Of a stretch of 46,061 nt of DNA, positions 1 to 9,119 are shown piece by piece. The notes beneath the pieces are model-generated. The model ran no database searches, was not told the origin of the DNA, and saw nothing but the letters and a program-made list of their open reading frames with translations. The position numbers and the translations under genes were made by a program. Where the stretch lies: the NCBI GenBank assembly GCA_030041195.1, contig JASHOI010000064.1, forward strand, positions 1-46,061, read 5' to 3'. Position 1 is the first letter of the stretch. Each line of letters starts with the position of its first letter. Source of the DNA: Streptosporangiaceae bacterium (GTDB lineage: Bacteria; Actinomycetota; Actinomycetes; Streptosporangiales; Streptosporangiaceae).

Positions 1-4
1 CAAG

Positions 5-1576
5 GTGTTCCGTACCGAGCTGAACCCGGTTGACTTCCTGGAACGGGCCGCCTACATCTACCCGGACAAGACCGCGGTTGTGGACGGCAAGCGGCGGTAC
101 ACCTACCGCGAGCTCGCGGAGCGGTCGTGGCGGCTGGCCAACGCGCTCAGGTCCGCGGGCCTGGCCAAAACAGACCGCGTCGCCACGCTGCTGTTCAATT
201 CGTCCGCGATGCTGGAGGCCCATTTCGGCGTGCCAGCGGCGGGCGGGATCCTGGTCGCGGTCAACAACCGCCTGTCCGCTGCCGAGGTCGGGTACATCCT
301 GCAGCACAGCGGCGCGAAATACCTGCTGCTGGATGCCGCGCTGGAAGCGCAGGCCCGGCCGGCCGACCTGTCCGGCGTGACCGTGATACGCGTCGATGAG
401 CCAGTTGGTGCGAGGGATGGGTACGAGGAGTTCCTGGCCGGCGCCTCGGCGGCGAGGCCGGCCAGCCGGCTGGACCACGAAGAGGAAACGATCTCGATCA
501 ACTACACCTCCGGGACCACCGGACGGCCCAAGGGGGTGCAGTACACCTACCGCGGCGCGTACCTGAACGCGCTGAACGAGGTGATCGTGGCCGGCCTGAG
601 CACCGATTCGGTGTACCTGTGGACGCTGCCGATGTTCCACTGCAACGGCTGGTGCTTCCCGTGGGCGGTCACCGCGGTGGCCGCGCGCCACGTGACCATG
701 CGCGCCGTGGACCCCGAGCTGGTCTGGGACCTGATCGACAGCGAGGGCGTGACGAACTACAACGGGGCGCCGACCGTCCATCTGATGGTCATCAACAGCC
801 CGCGGGCGCACCGGCTGGACCGGCCGGTGACCGCGTTGGTGGCCGCCGCTCCCCCGTCACCGACCCTGCTGGGCCGGATGAGCGAGCTGAACTTCCACGT
901 CGTGCACGTGTACGGCCTGACCGAGACCTACGGCCCGATCACCGTCTGCCCCGAGCCCGAGGGCTTTGCCGAACGAGCAGTGCAGCAGCGCGCGAAATTC
1001 CTGGCCCGTCAGGGACAGGCTTACATCTCCTCCGATCTCGTCCGGGTGGTCGACGATGAGATGCGCGACGTCCCCCGTGATGGGGCCACGATGGGCGAGG
1101 TGGTCATGCGCGGGAACAACGTCATGAGTGGCTATTTCGACGACCAGACCGCCACCGGGACCGCGTTCAGGGCGGGTTGGTTCCATTCCGGGGACCTCGC
1201 CGTATGGCATCCCGACGGCAACATTGAACTGCGTGACCGCGGCAAGGACGTCATCATCTCCGGCGGGGAGAACATCTCCAGCATCGAAGTCGAGCAGACC
1301 ATCTCCGCGCACCCCGCGGTGCTCGAGTGCGCGGTGGTCGGGATCCCGGACCCGCACTGGGGGGAACGGCCCAAGGCGTACGTCACGCTGAACGAGGGTG
1401 CCGCGGCGACTCCAGCGGAGATCATCGCGTTCTGCCGCGACCGCCTCGCGCACTACAAGTGCCCGGACGCGGTCGAGTTCGGGCCGCTGCCGAAGACCTC
1501 GACCGGGAAGATTCAGAAGTTCGTGCTGCGCCAGCGCGAGTGGGCCGGCCGGGATGAGCAGGTCGGCAGCGTGTAA
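5..1576 (+). CDS. AMP-forming acyl-CoA synthetase (FadD-like)
   Basis: A 523-residue member of the ANL superfamily, which activates a carboxylic acid to an acyl-adenylate and then an acyl-CoA in the cytoplasm. The P-loop-like signature YTSGTTGRPKG lies near residue 168. The A5/A8 region (HSGDLAVWHPDG, then RGKDVIISGGENISS) lies near residues 400-425, and the C-terminal catalytic lysine sits in KTSTGKIQK near residue 500. The length is normal for the family. The GTG at position 5 gives a typical N-terminus (FRTELNPVDFLERAA), but the upstream sequence is outside the window, so an earlier start or operon partner cannot be excluded. The residues resemble medium/long-chain fatty acyl-CoA ligases; the actual substrate is unknown. 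It ends 21 bases before the convergent SLOG gene. Confidence 0.9.
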   Translation: MFRTELNPVDFLERAAYIYPDKTAVVDGKRRYTYRELAERSWRLANALRSAGLAKTDRVATLLFNSSAMLEAHFGVPAAGGILVAVNNRLSAAEVGYILQHSGAKYLLLDAALEAQARPADLSGVTVIRVDEPVGARDGYEEFLAGASAARPASRLDHEEETISINYTSGTTGRPKGVQYTYRGAYLNALNEVIVAGLSTDSVYLWTLPMFHCNGWCFPWAVTAVAARHVTMRAVDPELVWDLIDSEGVTNYNGAPTVHLMVINSPRAHRLDRPVTALVAAAPPSPTLLGRMSELNFHVVHVYGLTETYGPITVCPEPEGFAERAVQQRAKFLARQGQAYISSDLVRVVDDEMRDVPRDGATMGEVVMRGNNVMSGYFDDQTATGTAFRAGWFHSGDLAVWHPDGNIELRDRGKDVIISGGENISSIEVEQTISAHPAVLECAVVGIPDPHWGERPKAYVTLNEGAAATPAEIIAFCRDRLAHYKCPDAVEFGPLPKTSTGKIQKFVLRQREWAGRDEQVGSV

Positions 1577-1597
1577 ATCTGCGCGTGAAACGCCTGA

Positions 1598-3265
1598 TCA
1601 GGTAATCAGCTCCATATCGTGGAATCGCATCACGCCGAACCAGTCGCTGTTCTCTTCGCGCATGATCCGCTCCGTCTCGGCTGCGACCTCCCGGACCTGC
1701 TCGAGCCTGGTGGCCCTGGCCATTTCGCGCTGTACCTGTGCGAGCACGCCTGCCATTCTCCGGTAGCGCTCGGAGTGACGGCGGAACTGGCGCTGGGTGC
1801 CGATGCCATGAAAGGCCGCGCCTACCACGGGAATGGTGATCGCTACCACCACGAGAAGCTCTTCCCAGAATCCGGGGGCCGCCGCTCCGTGAATTCCTAC
1901 CTTCTGGAAGATGAGGCGCGCGAAGACATGAACGCACGCGGCGACCAGGGTCAGCAGGAAGAGAAATTCTGTCGCCCGGACCAGCCGGTCGTCGAACCCG
2001 CCCTGCCTCGCGCTGCTTTTTTCCTGGTAGGACATCTGGCTCTCGATCCAGAAGTGGTTCAGGTAGTCGCGCAGGGCCCTGACCGGCGGTGATCCGTCGT
2101 CCAGGTGCGGGCGACGCGCACTCACTTCGGTCAGCGCCCGCTCGATCCACGCCTCGGATGAATCGGACAGGTAGGTGAGGCGCGTCGGCCGCCCTCTCCG
2201 GTCCCCCGTTCCGGCCAGCGCGAGGAAATAGCTCGAGCGAAGCCGCTCGGCCAGGAAGCGGCTCGAAATCCACTGGTCGTGCAGCCGCCACCGCCGGTTC
2301 ATTACCAGGATGAACAGCAGGCCGCCGAGGGAGAGGACCTCGAGCACGGCCAGCCAGTCCAGCCCCGGCCAGAAATTCGCCTGCATGGCCACGACCGCCA
2401 CAGCCGCGGCGGCCAGCGCGAAGATGGCCCAGCTGAGCCGCCGGAAACGGCGCTGATAGCGCAGGGCCAGGATGTCGGCGCGGATGAAATAGGGGAATAC
2501 CCAGCTTGCCACCGCCTCCCGGGACAGGCCGAGCGGGTCGATAGGTATTTCCCTGGCCATGTCCGGCATCAGCTCTTTGCGCAGCGCGCGCGAGTGCTGG
2601 TCGAACTCCGCTTGTTCGATCACGCCGGCGTTATAGTCGCGCAGCTTGGTCGCGGCCGATTTGACGACGTCGGCACGGCTGTTCTCGAGTGCGTAGTCGA
2701 CCACCGGGTCACCCTCGGTGTGTACCCACGCTATCGGCACGCCTTGTTCCTGGGCGTAGCCGACGATTTCCGCGGTTCCGCCGCGTCCCCTGGACTTCTT
2801 GCCGTCCCAAAGGGCGATGAGCGCGTCGCAGCGATCCACGACGTAGTGCCCGGCTCGCTCGTAGGCCTCGTCGCGATCCAGCCCATTCGGGGCCTGCCAT
2901 GGCGTTTCGCTCGCCCGCGACAGAAGGCAGCCGAACTCCTCTTTCGAAGCTTCGCTCCTGAAGTCCTTGACGTACTCTTCCTCGGGCAGCGGCAGCGCCA
3001 CCTCGAGCCGGGCATCCTTGTCGGCGAGTACCTCCTTGGCGACCAGCCGGTCGGCTCCTTCGGCCAGCGCCGAAACCACCACGGGGACTAATCCGACCCC
3101 CGGAGAGACGGGCACGAATTCCTTCAGCCGGCGCAGCGCCTCGGCGATCGGCGCGCAGAAGGAATCGGGATCCGCGAGATCGCGGTGGCCGGTGACTCCG
3201 ATCCGGAACGTGAACGGAACGCGCCCGTCACGACTCGGATTCTCGCTCGGCTGCGCAGGTTTCAT
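1598..3265 (-). CDS. SLOG-domain protein with C-terminal four-helix SLATT-like membrane module
   Basis: A 555-residue protein. Residues about 18-182 form a Rossmann-like SLOG-type domain: the opening strand and loop FRIGVTGHRDL, then SALAEGADRLVAKE, then CDALIALWDGK followed by a glycine-rich GRGGTAEIV. Such domains bind nucleotide-derived ligands. Residues about 275-322 hold two hydrophobic helices, and about 431-486 hold two more, separated by a soluble loop; the C-terminus is a charged helix ending in ENSDWFGVMRFHDMEL. This resembles the SLATT / DUF4231 membrane effectors seen in nucleotide-sensing conflict systems, where they are proposed to perforate or depolarise the membrane. The gene starts 30 bases after the stop of the TIR-WD40 gene and is almost certainly co-transcribed with it. 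Function is inferred from domain architecture only. Confidence 0.75.
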   Translation of the reverse strand: MKPAQPSENPSRDGRVPFTFRIGVTGHRDLADPDSFCAPIAEALRRLKEFVPVSPGVGLVPVVVSALAEGADRLVAKEVLADKDARLEVALPLPEEEYVKDFRSEASKEEFGCLLSRASETPWQAPNGLDRDEAYERAGHYVVDRCDALIALWDGKKSRGRGGTAEIVGYAQEQGVPIAWVHTEGDPVVDYALENSRADVVKSAATKLRDYNAGVIEQAEFDQHSRALRKELMPDMAREIPIDPLGLSREAVASWVFPYFIRADILALRYQRRFRRLSWAIFALAAAAVAVVAMQANFWPGLDWLAVLEVLSLGGLLFILVMNRRWRLHDQWISSRFLAERLRSSYFLALAGTGDRRGRPTRLTYLSDSSEAWIERALTEVSARRPHLDDGSPPVRALRDYLNHFWIESQMSYQEKSSARQGGFDDRLVRATEFLFLLTLVAACVHVFARLIFQKVGIHGAAAPGFWEELLVVVAITIPVVGAAFHGIGTQRQFRRHSERYRRMAGVLAQVQREMARATRLEQVREVAAETERIMREENSDWFGVMRFHDMELIT

Positions 3266-3295
3266 GTTCGCGACCGTACTCCGGGTGGCGTGTGA

Positions 3296-6136
3296 TCAAT
3301 TTGTGCATGGCGGCTGGTACGACAGTTCCTGGATATACGTTTGCCACTGCAGGGACGTGAGATCTCCGGCTGCGCTGCAGATCCAATCGGTGGCGTAATT
3401 GACGGTAGGGTTCCATAGCCGGATGGCGCCGTCAATGCTGCCGCTGGCCAGCGTCTGGCCGCCCGGGCTGAACGCGACCGAGTAGATGGCCTGGGTCCCG
3501 CCGGTCAGCGGCTGGTCGAACGGCTGGGGGTGGGCGGGATCGGCGATGGTCCACAGCCGGATCGTCCCGTCGTCGTCGCCGCTGGCCAGCATCTGGCCGT
3601 TGCGGCTGAACGCGACCGAGTAGACGGTCCCGGTGCCGCCGGTCAGCGGCTGGCCGAGCGGCCGCGGGTGGTCAAGATCGGCGACGTCCCACAAGCGGAT
3701 GGTCGCGTCATCGTCACCGGTGGCCAGGATGCGGCCGTTGGGGCTGAACGCCACCGAGAGCGCCTCCGCGTTGCCGGGGGCGAAGGGCTTGGCCAGCGGC
3801 GGGGGGGCGGCCGGGTCGGCGGCGATGTTCCACAGGTCGATGATCGCGCCGGCGTTGGCCAGCGTGCGGCCGTTGGGGCTGAACGCCACGGACTCGACGG
3901 CAACGCCGGTCGGGATCCGGGCCAGCGGCTGCGGGTGCGTCGGGTCGGCGACATCCCAGGTCCGGACCGTTCCGTCGTTGTCACCGCTGGCCAATGTGCG
4001 GCCGTCGGGGCTGAACGACACCGAGTCAACCGATCGGGTCCCGCCGGTCAGCGCCGGCCCGAGCAGCGACGGGTGGGCGGGATCGGCGACGTCCCAGAGC
4101 CGGATCGTGCCGTCCTGGCTGCCGACGGCCAGGACGCGCCCGGCAGGGCTGAACGCGACCGACACCGCCGCACCAGTGCCGCCGGTCAGCGGCGGCCCGG
4201 CCGGGTAGGTGCGCGAGAGGTCGGCGACATCCCACAGCCAGACCTCGCCATCCAGGCCGGCGCTGGCCAGCAGGTGACCGTTGGGGCTGAACGCCACGGC
4301 CAGCACCGACCCGGTCCCGCCGACCAGCGTGGTCTCGGGCAGGCTCCAGAGCCGGACCGTGCCGTCGACATTCCCGCTGGCCAGCGTGCGGCCGTCGGGG
4401 CTGAACGCCAGGGCACGGACAGCCCGGGTCAGCGCGACCAGCGGCTGGCCGAGCAGCGTTGCCTGCGCGGCATCGGCGACATCCCACAGCCGGATGGACC
4501 CGTCGGCGTTGCCGCTGGCCAGTGTGTCGCCGCCGGGGCTGAACGCCACCGAGTAGGTGGCGCCGGTGCCGCTGGTCAGCGGCTGTCCGAGCACGGTGGG
4601 GCGCGCGGGATCGGCGACGTCCCACAACAGCACGGTGCCGTAACTGGTGCCGCTGGCCAGCACCTGCCCGCCGGGGCTGAACGCCAGCGACACGGGCTGC
4701 TCGGCGCCGACGGTCAGGGACCCGCCGAGCGCGGAGGGGTGCGCGGGATCGGCGATATCCCACAGCCGGAGTTCATCGCCGGTCATGCTGACCGCGAGCG
4801 TGGAGCCGCCCGGGCTGAACGCCACCGCGTCGACCACCCCGGTGCCGCCCGCCAGGGGACGGCCGAGCAGGTGCGGGTGCGCGGGATCGGCGACATCCCA
4901 CAGCCAGACCACCCCGCCAGTGTCGCCGGCCGCCAGCATGTCGCCGTCGGGGCTGAACGCGATCGATTCGATGGCGTTGCCGGTGCCGCCGGTCAGCGGC
5001 GCGCCGAGCCGGACCGGATGGGCCGGGTCGGCGACGTCCCAGAGCCGGATGTTCCCGTCCGAATCGGCGCTGGCCAGCAGGCTGCCCCTGGCGCTGAACG
5101 CGACGGCGTAGACCGGGTTGCCGTGCACCAGCGGCGGCCCGAGCGTCCGGGGGTTCCTTGAGTCGGCGACGTCCCACAGCCGGACCGTGCCGTCCTCGTC
5201 GGCGCTGGCCACCGTGCGGCCGTCCGGGCTGTAGGCAACGGCGGAAACGGCCTGGGTGCCGGCCACCAGCGGGGTGGCCAGCGGAGTGTTCTCGGCACTC
5301 AGCAGCCGCGAGGCCAGGTCTGCTGCGGGCCGCATGTGGTAGGCCGCGAGGTCGAGCTGGGCCGCCAGCGGCGTGTCAGTGCTGCCGAACTCGAGGCCCT
5401 CGGCCACGGTCTCGTTGTAGGTCGCCGTGTTCCGCTGCTGTACCGCCTGATGCTGTTCAACGAAAGCGAACGTGGCCAGTCCGATCGCGATGACCAGGCC
5501 AGCGGCTAGCACCGTTCGCTGCAGCCAGGCGACCCGGTCGGCGGCCCGCCGGGACGCCGCGATGAACGCCCGCTGGCCGCTGGTCGGCGGGGCCTGCGGA
5601 TGGGCGTCCCCGTTTTCCAGCCAGTCCTCGGCCGTCCGCAGGTCCTTGCCGCGCAGCAGGCGGCTGCGGTCGGCGCCGCCGTCGGTCCATTCCTTCGCCC
5701 GGACCAGCAGCCGCGTGTGATCCTTGACCCAGTCCAGGTCGGTGTCCAGGGTCTGAAGCAGCTCCCGCATGCTGGCATCGAATCTGGCGTCGTCGTCGAA
5801 GAAGATCCAGTTCCGTTCCGCGATCGCCTCGGCCATCGGCTGGCCTTCCCGGGCCGGGCGGCGCAGCAGCGGGATAATCTGCTTGTTCGACGCGACCGCC
5901 GTCGCGAGTTCGGTCGCGCACGGGTGGGAGTCGAGCGAGTCCGGGGAGATCACGAAGATGAATTTCTCGCTGCCGGTGATCGCGGTGGCGATTTCCGCCT
6001 CGTACGGAGCGCTGAACGGCACCACCGCGTGATCCTGGTCCCAGGCGGGATCTCGCCCAGCCGCGGAGAGAGCGTCGTGCAGGCGCCGCGCGAAGCGCTG
6101 ATCCTCACGCGCGTACGACAGGAAAACCCCACTCAT
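3296..6136 (-). CDS. TIR domain - transmembrane - 14x WD40 repeat protein
   Basis: The chosen ATG gives MSGVFLSYARE directly, with GGTGGAG upstream at good spacing; longer in-frame starts add an unlikely leader. Residues 1-140 are a TIR domain, with box 1 VFLSYARED and the putative catalytic glutamate (about E76) in the ATELATAV helix after SPDSLDSHPC. A hydrophobic helix lies near residues 207-225. From about residue 287 to the end there are fourteen WD40 units, each about 45 residues and with the core pattern AFSPdGrtLASgdxDGtiRLWDVAD, enough for two seven-bladed propellers. Bacterial TIR domains commonly cleave NAD+ or make signalling cyclic ADP-ribose isomers, and WD40 propellers act as sensors or scaffolds. 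It is the upstream partner of the SLOG-SLATT gene. A role in defence or self/non-self signalling is inferred. Confidence 0.85.
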   Translation of the reverse strand: MSGVFLSYAREDQRFARRLHDALSAAGRDPAWDQDHAVVPFSAPYEAEIATAITGSEKFIFVISPDSLDSHPCATELATAVASNKQIIPLLRRPAREGQPMAEAIAERNWIFFDDDARFDASMRELLQTLDTDLDWVKDHTRLLVRAKEWTDGGADRSRLLRGKDLRTAEDWLENGDAHPQAPPTSGQRAFIAASRRAADRVAWLQRTVLAAGLVIAIGLATFAFVEQHQAVQQRNTATYNETVAEGLEFGSTDTPLAAQLDLAAYHMRPAADLASRLLSAENTPLATPLVAGTQAVSAVAYSPDGRTVASADEDGTVRLWDVADSRNPRTLGPPLVHGNPVYAVAFSARGSLLASADSDGNIRLWDVADPAHPVRLGAPLTGGTGNAIESIAFSPDGDMLAAGDTGGVVWLWDVADPAHPHLLGRPLAGGTGVVDAVAFSPGGSTLAVSMTGDELRLWDIADPAHPSALGGSLTVGAEQPVSLAFSPGGQVLASGTSYGTVLLWDVADPARPTVLGQPLTSGTGATYSVAFSPGGDTLASGNADGSIRLWDVADAAQATLLGQPLVALTRAVRALAFSPDGRTLASGNVDGTVRLWSLPETTLVGGTGSVLAVAFSPNGHLLASAGLDGEVWLWDVADLSRTYPAGPPLTGGTGAAVSVAFSPAGRVLAVGSQDGTIRLWDVADPAHPSLLGPALTGGTRSVDSVSFSPDGRTLASGDNDGTVRTWDVADPTHPQPLARIPTGVAVESVAFSPNGRTLANAGAIIDLWNIAADPAAPPPLAKPFAPGNAEALSVAFSPNGRILATGDDDATIRLWDVADLDHPRPLGQPLTGGTGTVYSVAFSRNGQMLASGDDDGTIRLWTIADPAHPQPFDQPLTGGTQAIYSVAFSPGGQTLASGSIDGAIRLWNPTVNYATDWICSAAGDLTSLQWQTYIQELSYQPPCTN

Positions 6137-6272
6137 GGCACGCTCCACCCCTGATATGCCAAAGTCTGTATCCGCGACCATGAATTGCGCAATGGGTCTG
6201 TTTCCAGCCGACGCACGAAACCATTCCAGATGGGGTGGCATTATGGAAGGTGCCGAGGTGCTCGACGGAGGA

Positions 6273-6968
6273 TCAGGCGCGGACGGTCAGTGACTCCAGG
6301 ACCCGGGGCACGTTCTGCTCAAGATCACGGGCGGCGGTGGCGCTGCCTGCCAGGTGGCTGATGAGCGCGTGCTGGAACAGCCCGTCGAACATCGCGTAAG
6401 CCACCTCGGGGGTCACGGTGGGCGGCGTCCCGGCCAGGTCGGCGAACTTGGTGACGATGCGCCAGATCATGCGCTCGAGGCTCTGGTCGATTTCGTGCGC
6501 GTCATCGCGGAACGCCTCCTCGAACAGGCTCTGGTTCCGCAGGTCGTACCAGAGCCGGTGCAGCGTCGCGTCCTCACGCAGCGTGGCGGCCATGGCGGCA
6601 CCAAACCCGCGCTTGAGTTCGGCCGCTGATCCTGCCGTGGCGACGATGCTGTCGTAGCGGGTCACGCATTCCGCTTTGTATTGGCGCACGCAATAAGTGA
6701 TCAGCTCGAACTTGTCGCTGAAGTAGTAATGCAAGACCCCGTGGGAGAACTCGGAGTTGTGCGCAATGTCGCGGAGGCTGGTGCGTGCATAGCCCAGCTC
6801 GGCCAGAGTCTGCAGCGCCGCCTCGGCGAGCTGCGCGCGGCGTTCGGCGAACTTGTCCACCCGCCGGCGCGCGACCCGGTCCCGGTTCCGCTCCGCTACC
6901 TCGGTCAATGTCAGGGTCCGATCGTTCCTGGGACGTCGCCTCAAGCTACCAGCCGGGCACAACCGCAC
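6273..6968 (-). CDS. TetR/AcrR family transcriptional regulator
   Basis: About 230 residues. The N-terminal helix-turn-helix is clear: ERRAQLAEAALQTLAELGYA, then TSLRDIAHNSEFSHGVLHYYFSDKFEL. The remainder is an alpha-helical ligand-binding domain. The start is uncertain: the GTG used here lacks a good ribosome-binding site, and the protein may begin up to 20 codons later near TLTEVAERNRD. It is divergent from the SDR/ligase operon beginning at 7118, and the 150-base gap contains two GTCAA-ended palindromes. Repression of that operon, and of itself, with release by an acyl-CoA-like ligand, is a reasonable inference but not demonstrated. Confidence 0.88.
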   Translation of the reverse strand: MRLCPAGSLRRRPRNDRTLTLTEVAERNRDRVARRRVDKFAERRAQLAEAALQTLAELGYARTSLRDIAHNSEFSHGVLHYYFSDKFELITYCVRQYKAECVTRYDSIVATAGSAAELKRGFGAAMAATLREDATLHRLWYDLRNQSLFEEAFRDDAHEIDQSLERMIWRIVTKFADLAGTPPTVTPEVAYAMFDGLFQHALISHLAGSATAARDLEQNVPRVLESLTVRA

Positions 6969-7006
6969 AGGCGCTGCTCATCTTGACGGCCGGCCAGACT
7001 TCTCTG

Positions 7007-7040
7007 GACGATCGTCAAACAATCTCTTGACAGTCGTCAA
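7007..7040. promoter_or_regulatory. Candidate TetR operator with overlapping -35 box
   Basis: Two palindromic elements lie side by side in the divergent intergenic region. GACGATCGTC (7007-7016) is a perfect 10-bp palindrome followed by AA. TTGACAGTCGTCAA (7027-7040) has perfect TTGAC/GTCAA arms. The second contains TTGACA, a consensus -35 element for the rightward operon, although no convincing -10 hexamer follows at 17-18 bp. Repression by the adjacent TetR protein is inferred. Confidence 0.5.
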
Positions 7041-7117
7041 GACCGAGGGCAAGGCTATGAGGCACGTCACATCCCGGTTTGCCAGCGGCGAAGAAGCCGC
7101 GGAAAAGAGGTAGCCCG

Positions 7118-7921
7118 ATGAGCGTGTACGACCTGACCGGGCGGAAGGCGCTGGTGACCGGCGGGGCCCGCGGGCTCGGCGAAGGGATGGCACTGGCCCT
7201 CGCCCGCGCCGGCGCGGCAGTGGTCGTCGGCGACATCCGCGAGGACCTGGGCAAGGAGTGCGCCGATGCGCTCCGGGCGTCCGGTGCCGCCGCTGACTTC
7301 GTGCCGCTGGATGTCACCTCGGAAGAGAGCTGGGAACGGGCCGTTCCGGAGGCGATCAGCCGCCTCGATGGCCTGGACATCCTCGTTAACAACGCCGGGG
7401 TGGAGATCACCAGCCTGCTGGTGGACCTGGACGCCGAGGATGCCCGCCGGATGCTCGAGGTGAACGTGCTCGGCACGGCGCTGGGCATCAAGCATGGCTT
7501 GCGGGCGATGCGCCCCGGCGGCCCGGCCGGCCAGGGTGGCGCGATCGTCAACGTGGCATCGGTGGCGGCCACGATCGCCTTCCCCGGCATCGCGGTCTAT
7601 TCGGCCACCAAGTCCGCGGTGGACCGGCTCACCCGGGTGGCCGCGATGGAGGCCGGCAAGCTCGGCTATGGGGTGCGGGTGAACACCGTCTATCCCGGCC
7701 TGGTGCCCACGGAGATGGGCAACCAGCTCGCCCAGGACATGGCAGACGTGGGCCTGTTCCCGAACGCGCAGGAAGCGGTCGCGGCGGTGGTCGGCCTGAC
7801 CCCGGCGGGCCGGCTCGGCGAGGTGGCCGACATGGCCGACGCGGTGGTGTTCCTGGCCTCCGACGGCGCCCGGTTCATCACCGGGGCCGGCCTGCCCATC
7901 GACGGTGGCATGGGCATGTAA
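7118..7921 (+). CDS. Short-chain dehydrogenase/reductase
   Basis: A 267-residue classical SDR. The cofactor loop TGGARGLGEG is near residue 12, and the active site comprises NNAGVE, the serine in NVASVAA, and the YSATK Tyr/Lys pair. An acidic residue after the second strand (GDIRED) suggests NAD preference. The C-terminal GAGLPIDGGMGM is standard. The ATG at 7118 has AGAGG seven bases upstream and is preferred over a longer form from 7079. It is the first gene of an apparent operon with the saccharopine-dehydrogenase-like gene and the AMP ligase downstream, and is divergent from the TetR gene. Substrate is unknown; a hydroxyacyl or alicyclic alcohol intermediate would fit the neighbours. Confidence 0.9.
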   Translation: MSVYDLTGRKALVTGGARGLGEGMALALARAGAAVVVGDIREDLGKECADALRASGAAADFVPLDVTSEESWERAVPEAISRLDGLDILVNNAGVEITSLLVDLDAEDARRMLEVNVLGTALGIKHGLRAMRPGGPAGQGGAIVNVASVAATIAFPGIAVYSATKSAVDRLTRVAAMEAGKLGYGVRVNTVYPGLVPTEMGNQLAQDMADVGLFPNAQEAVAAVVGLTPAGRLGEVADMADAVVFLASDGARFITGAGLPIDGGMGM

Positions 7922-7977
7922 GGACGGCCCCGACGCCTCGCTGATCTGATGATTCGCAACGAGAAAGGTGAACGTCC

Positions 7978-9105
7978 ATGGCCACCAGCAAGCCCGTTGT
8001 GGTGTATGGCGCCTCCGGCTACACCGGCCGGCTGGTCTGTGAGTACCTGCGCGAGTACAACGTCCCGTTTGTCGCGGCCGGCCGGGACAAGGCCCGGATC
8101 CAGGAGGCGATGGACAAGGTGCCCGGCATTGACACCGTCGAGCATGAGATCGTCGAGGTCGCGCATGATGTCGAGCCGCTGAGCGAACTCTTCGGCGGCG
8201 CCAGCGTCGTCCTCAACACGGTCGGCCCGTTCGCTCAGTACGGGGGCAAGGTCGTGGAAGCCTGCCTCAACGCCGGGTGCCACTACCTGGACACCACCGG
8301 CGAGCAGGACTGGCTGATCGTCTGCGACGAGCAGTACGGCCCGCGGATGGCGCAGAAAGGGCTGCTGCTTGCCCCGGGGATCGCCCAGATGTACACCACC
8401 AGCGAGATCGCCGCCCAGCTATGCCTCGACAAACCGGGCGTTGACACGCTGGACATCCTGGTGTTCTGGAAGGGGACGCCGACGGTCGCCTCGACCCTCA
8501 CCATCCTGATGAACGCGTGCCTGTCCAAGGCGTACTACCTGGAGCAGAACCAGTACGCCGAGTGGCCGGCCGACGCCGGCCTGTACGACGTGGTGATCCC
8601 GGGCCAGCACGAGCTCGGCCTGGCCCTGCCGTGGGGCGGCATGTCACATCCGGTGTGGTTCAGGCATGACCCTCGGGTGGCCAACGTCAAGGCCCTGGGC
8701 GGGGTGTTCAACCGCCCGCTCATGCTGGGCGTGCCGCAGATCGTCAGCGCCGCGCTTCAGCAAACCGAAGGGCTGCCGGACAACGAGAAGCTGCGCGTGC
8801 TCACCGAGCACGCCTCGGCCGTGATGAACCAGATGCCGCCGCGGGAGAACACGCGGATCAACACCTCACTGGACTCGGTGCACGCCTCGGGCCCGCTGGG
8901 CCGCGCGCACTGCGTGATCCACGGCAACTCCAACTACAAGCAGACCGGCCTGATGCAGGCGTACGGGGCATACTCACTGCTGCAGCAGCCGCCCCGGCGG
9001 GTCGGCTTCGCGTCCGGCTGCCAGGCCTTCGGCCACCGCGAACTGCTCGGCGTGCTCCGCAGCTTCGGCCTGGTCATGGAGCCGAACCTCACCGTCTACC
9101 ACTAG
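7978..9105 (+). CDS. Saccharopine dehydrogenase-like NADP-binding protein (DUF5938-type)
   Basis: A 375-residue protein that opens with a Rossmann fold, VVVYGASGYTGRLVCEYL, as in the saccharopine dehydrogenase / trans-acting enoyl reductase NADP-binding family. It is followed by LNTVGPFAQYGGKVVEACL and the CHYLDTTGEQ motif, both typical of this superfamily. The C-terminal half (from about residue 150) resembles the actinobacterial DUF5938 extension rather than true lysine-pathway saccharopine dehydrogenase. A GAAAGGTGAAC ribosome-binding site precedes the ATG. It lies between an SDR and an AMP ligase and ends 14 bases before the latter, so a reductase step in the same pathway is likely. The exact reaction is not known. 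Confidence 0.8.
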   Translation: MATSKPVVVYGASGYTGRLVCEYLREYNVPFVAAGRDKARIQEAMDKVPGIDTVEHEIVEVAHDVEPLSELFGGASVVLNTVGPFAQYGGKVVEACLNAGCHYLDTTGEQDWLIVCDEQYGPRMAQKGLLLAPGIAQMYTTSEIAAQLCLDKPGVDTLDILVFWKGTPTVASTLTILMNACLSKAYYLEQNQYAEWPADAGLYDVVIPGQHELGLALPWGGMSHPVWFRHDPRVANVKALGGVFNRPLMLGVPQIVSAALQQTEGLPDNEKLRVLTEHASAVMNQMPPRENTRINTSLDSVHASGPLGRAHCVIHGNSNYKQTGLMQAYGAYSLLQQPPRRVGFASGCQAFGHRELLGVLRSFGLVMEPNLTVYH

Positions 9106-9119
9106 GAACCGGGGACAGC

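Noticed and set aside
3530..5161. Long plus-strand open frame opposite the WD40 repeats
   Set aside because: Its repetitive Gly/Arg/Val/Ala-rich composition mirrors the repeat DNA of the minus-strand WD40 gene; no family match and no start site. It is a high-GC shadow frame.
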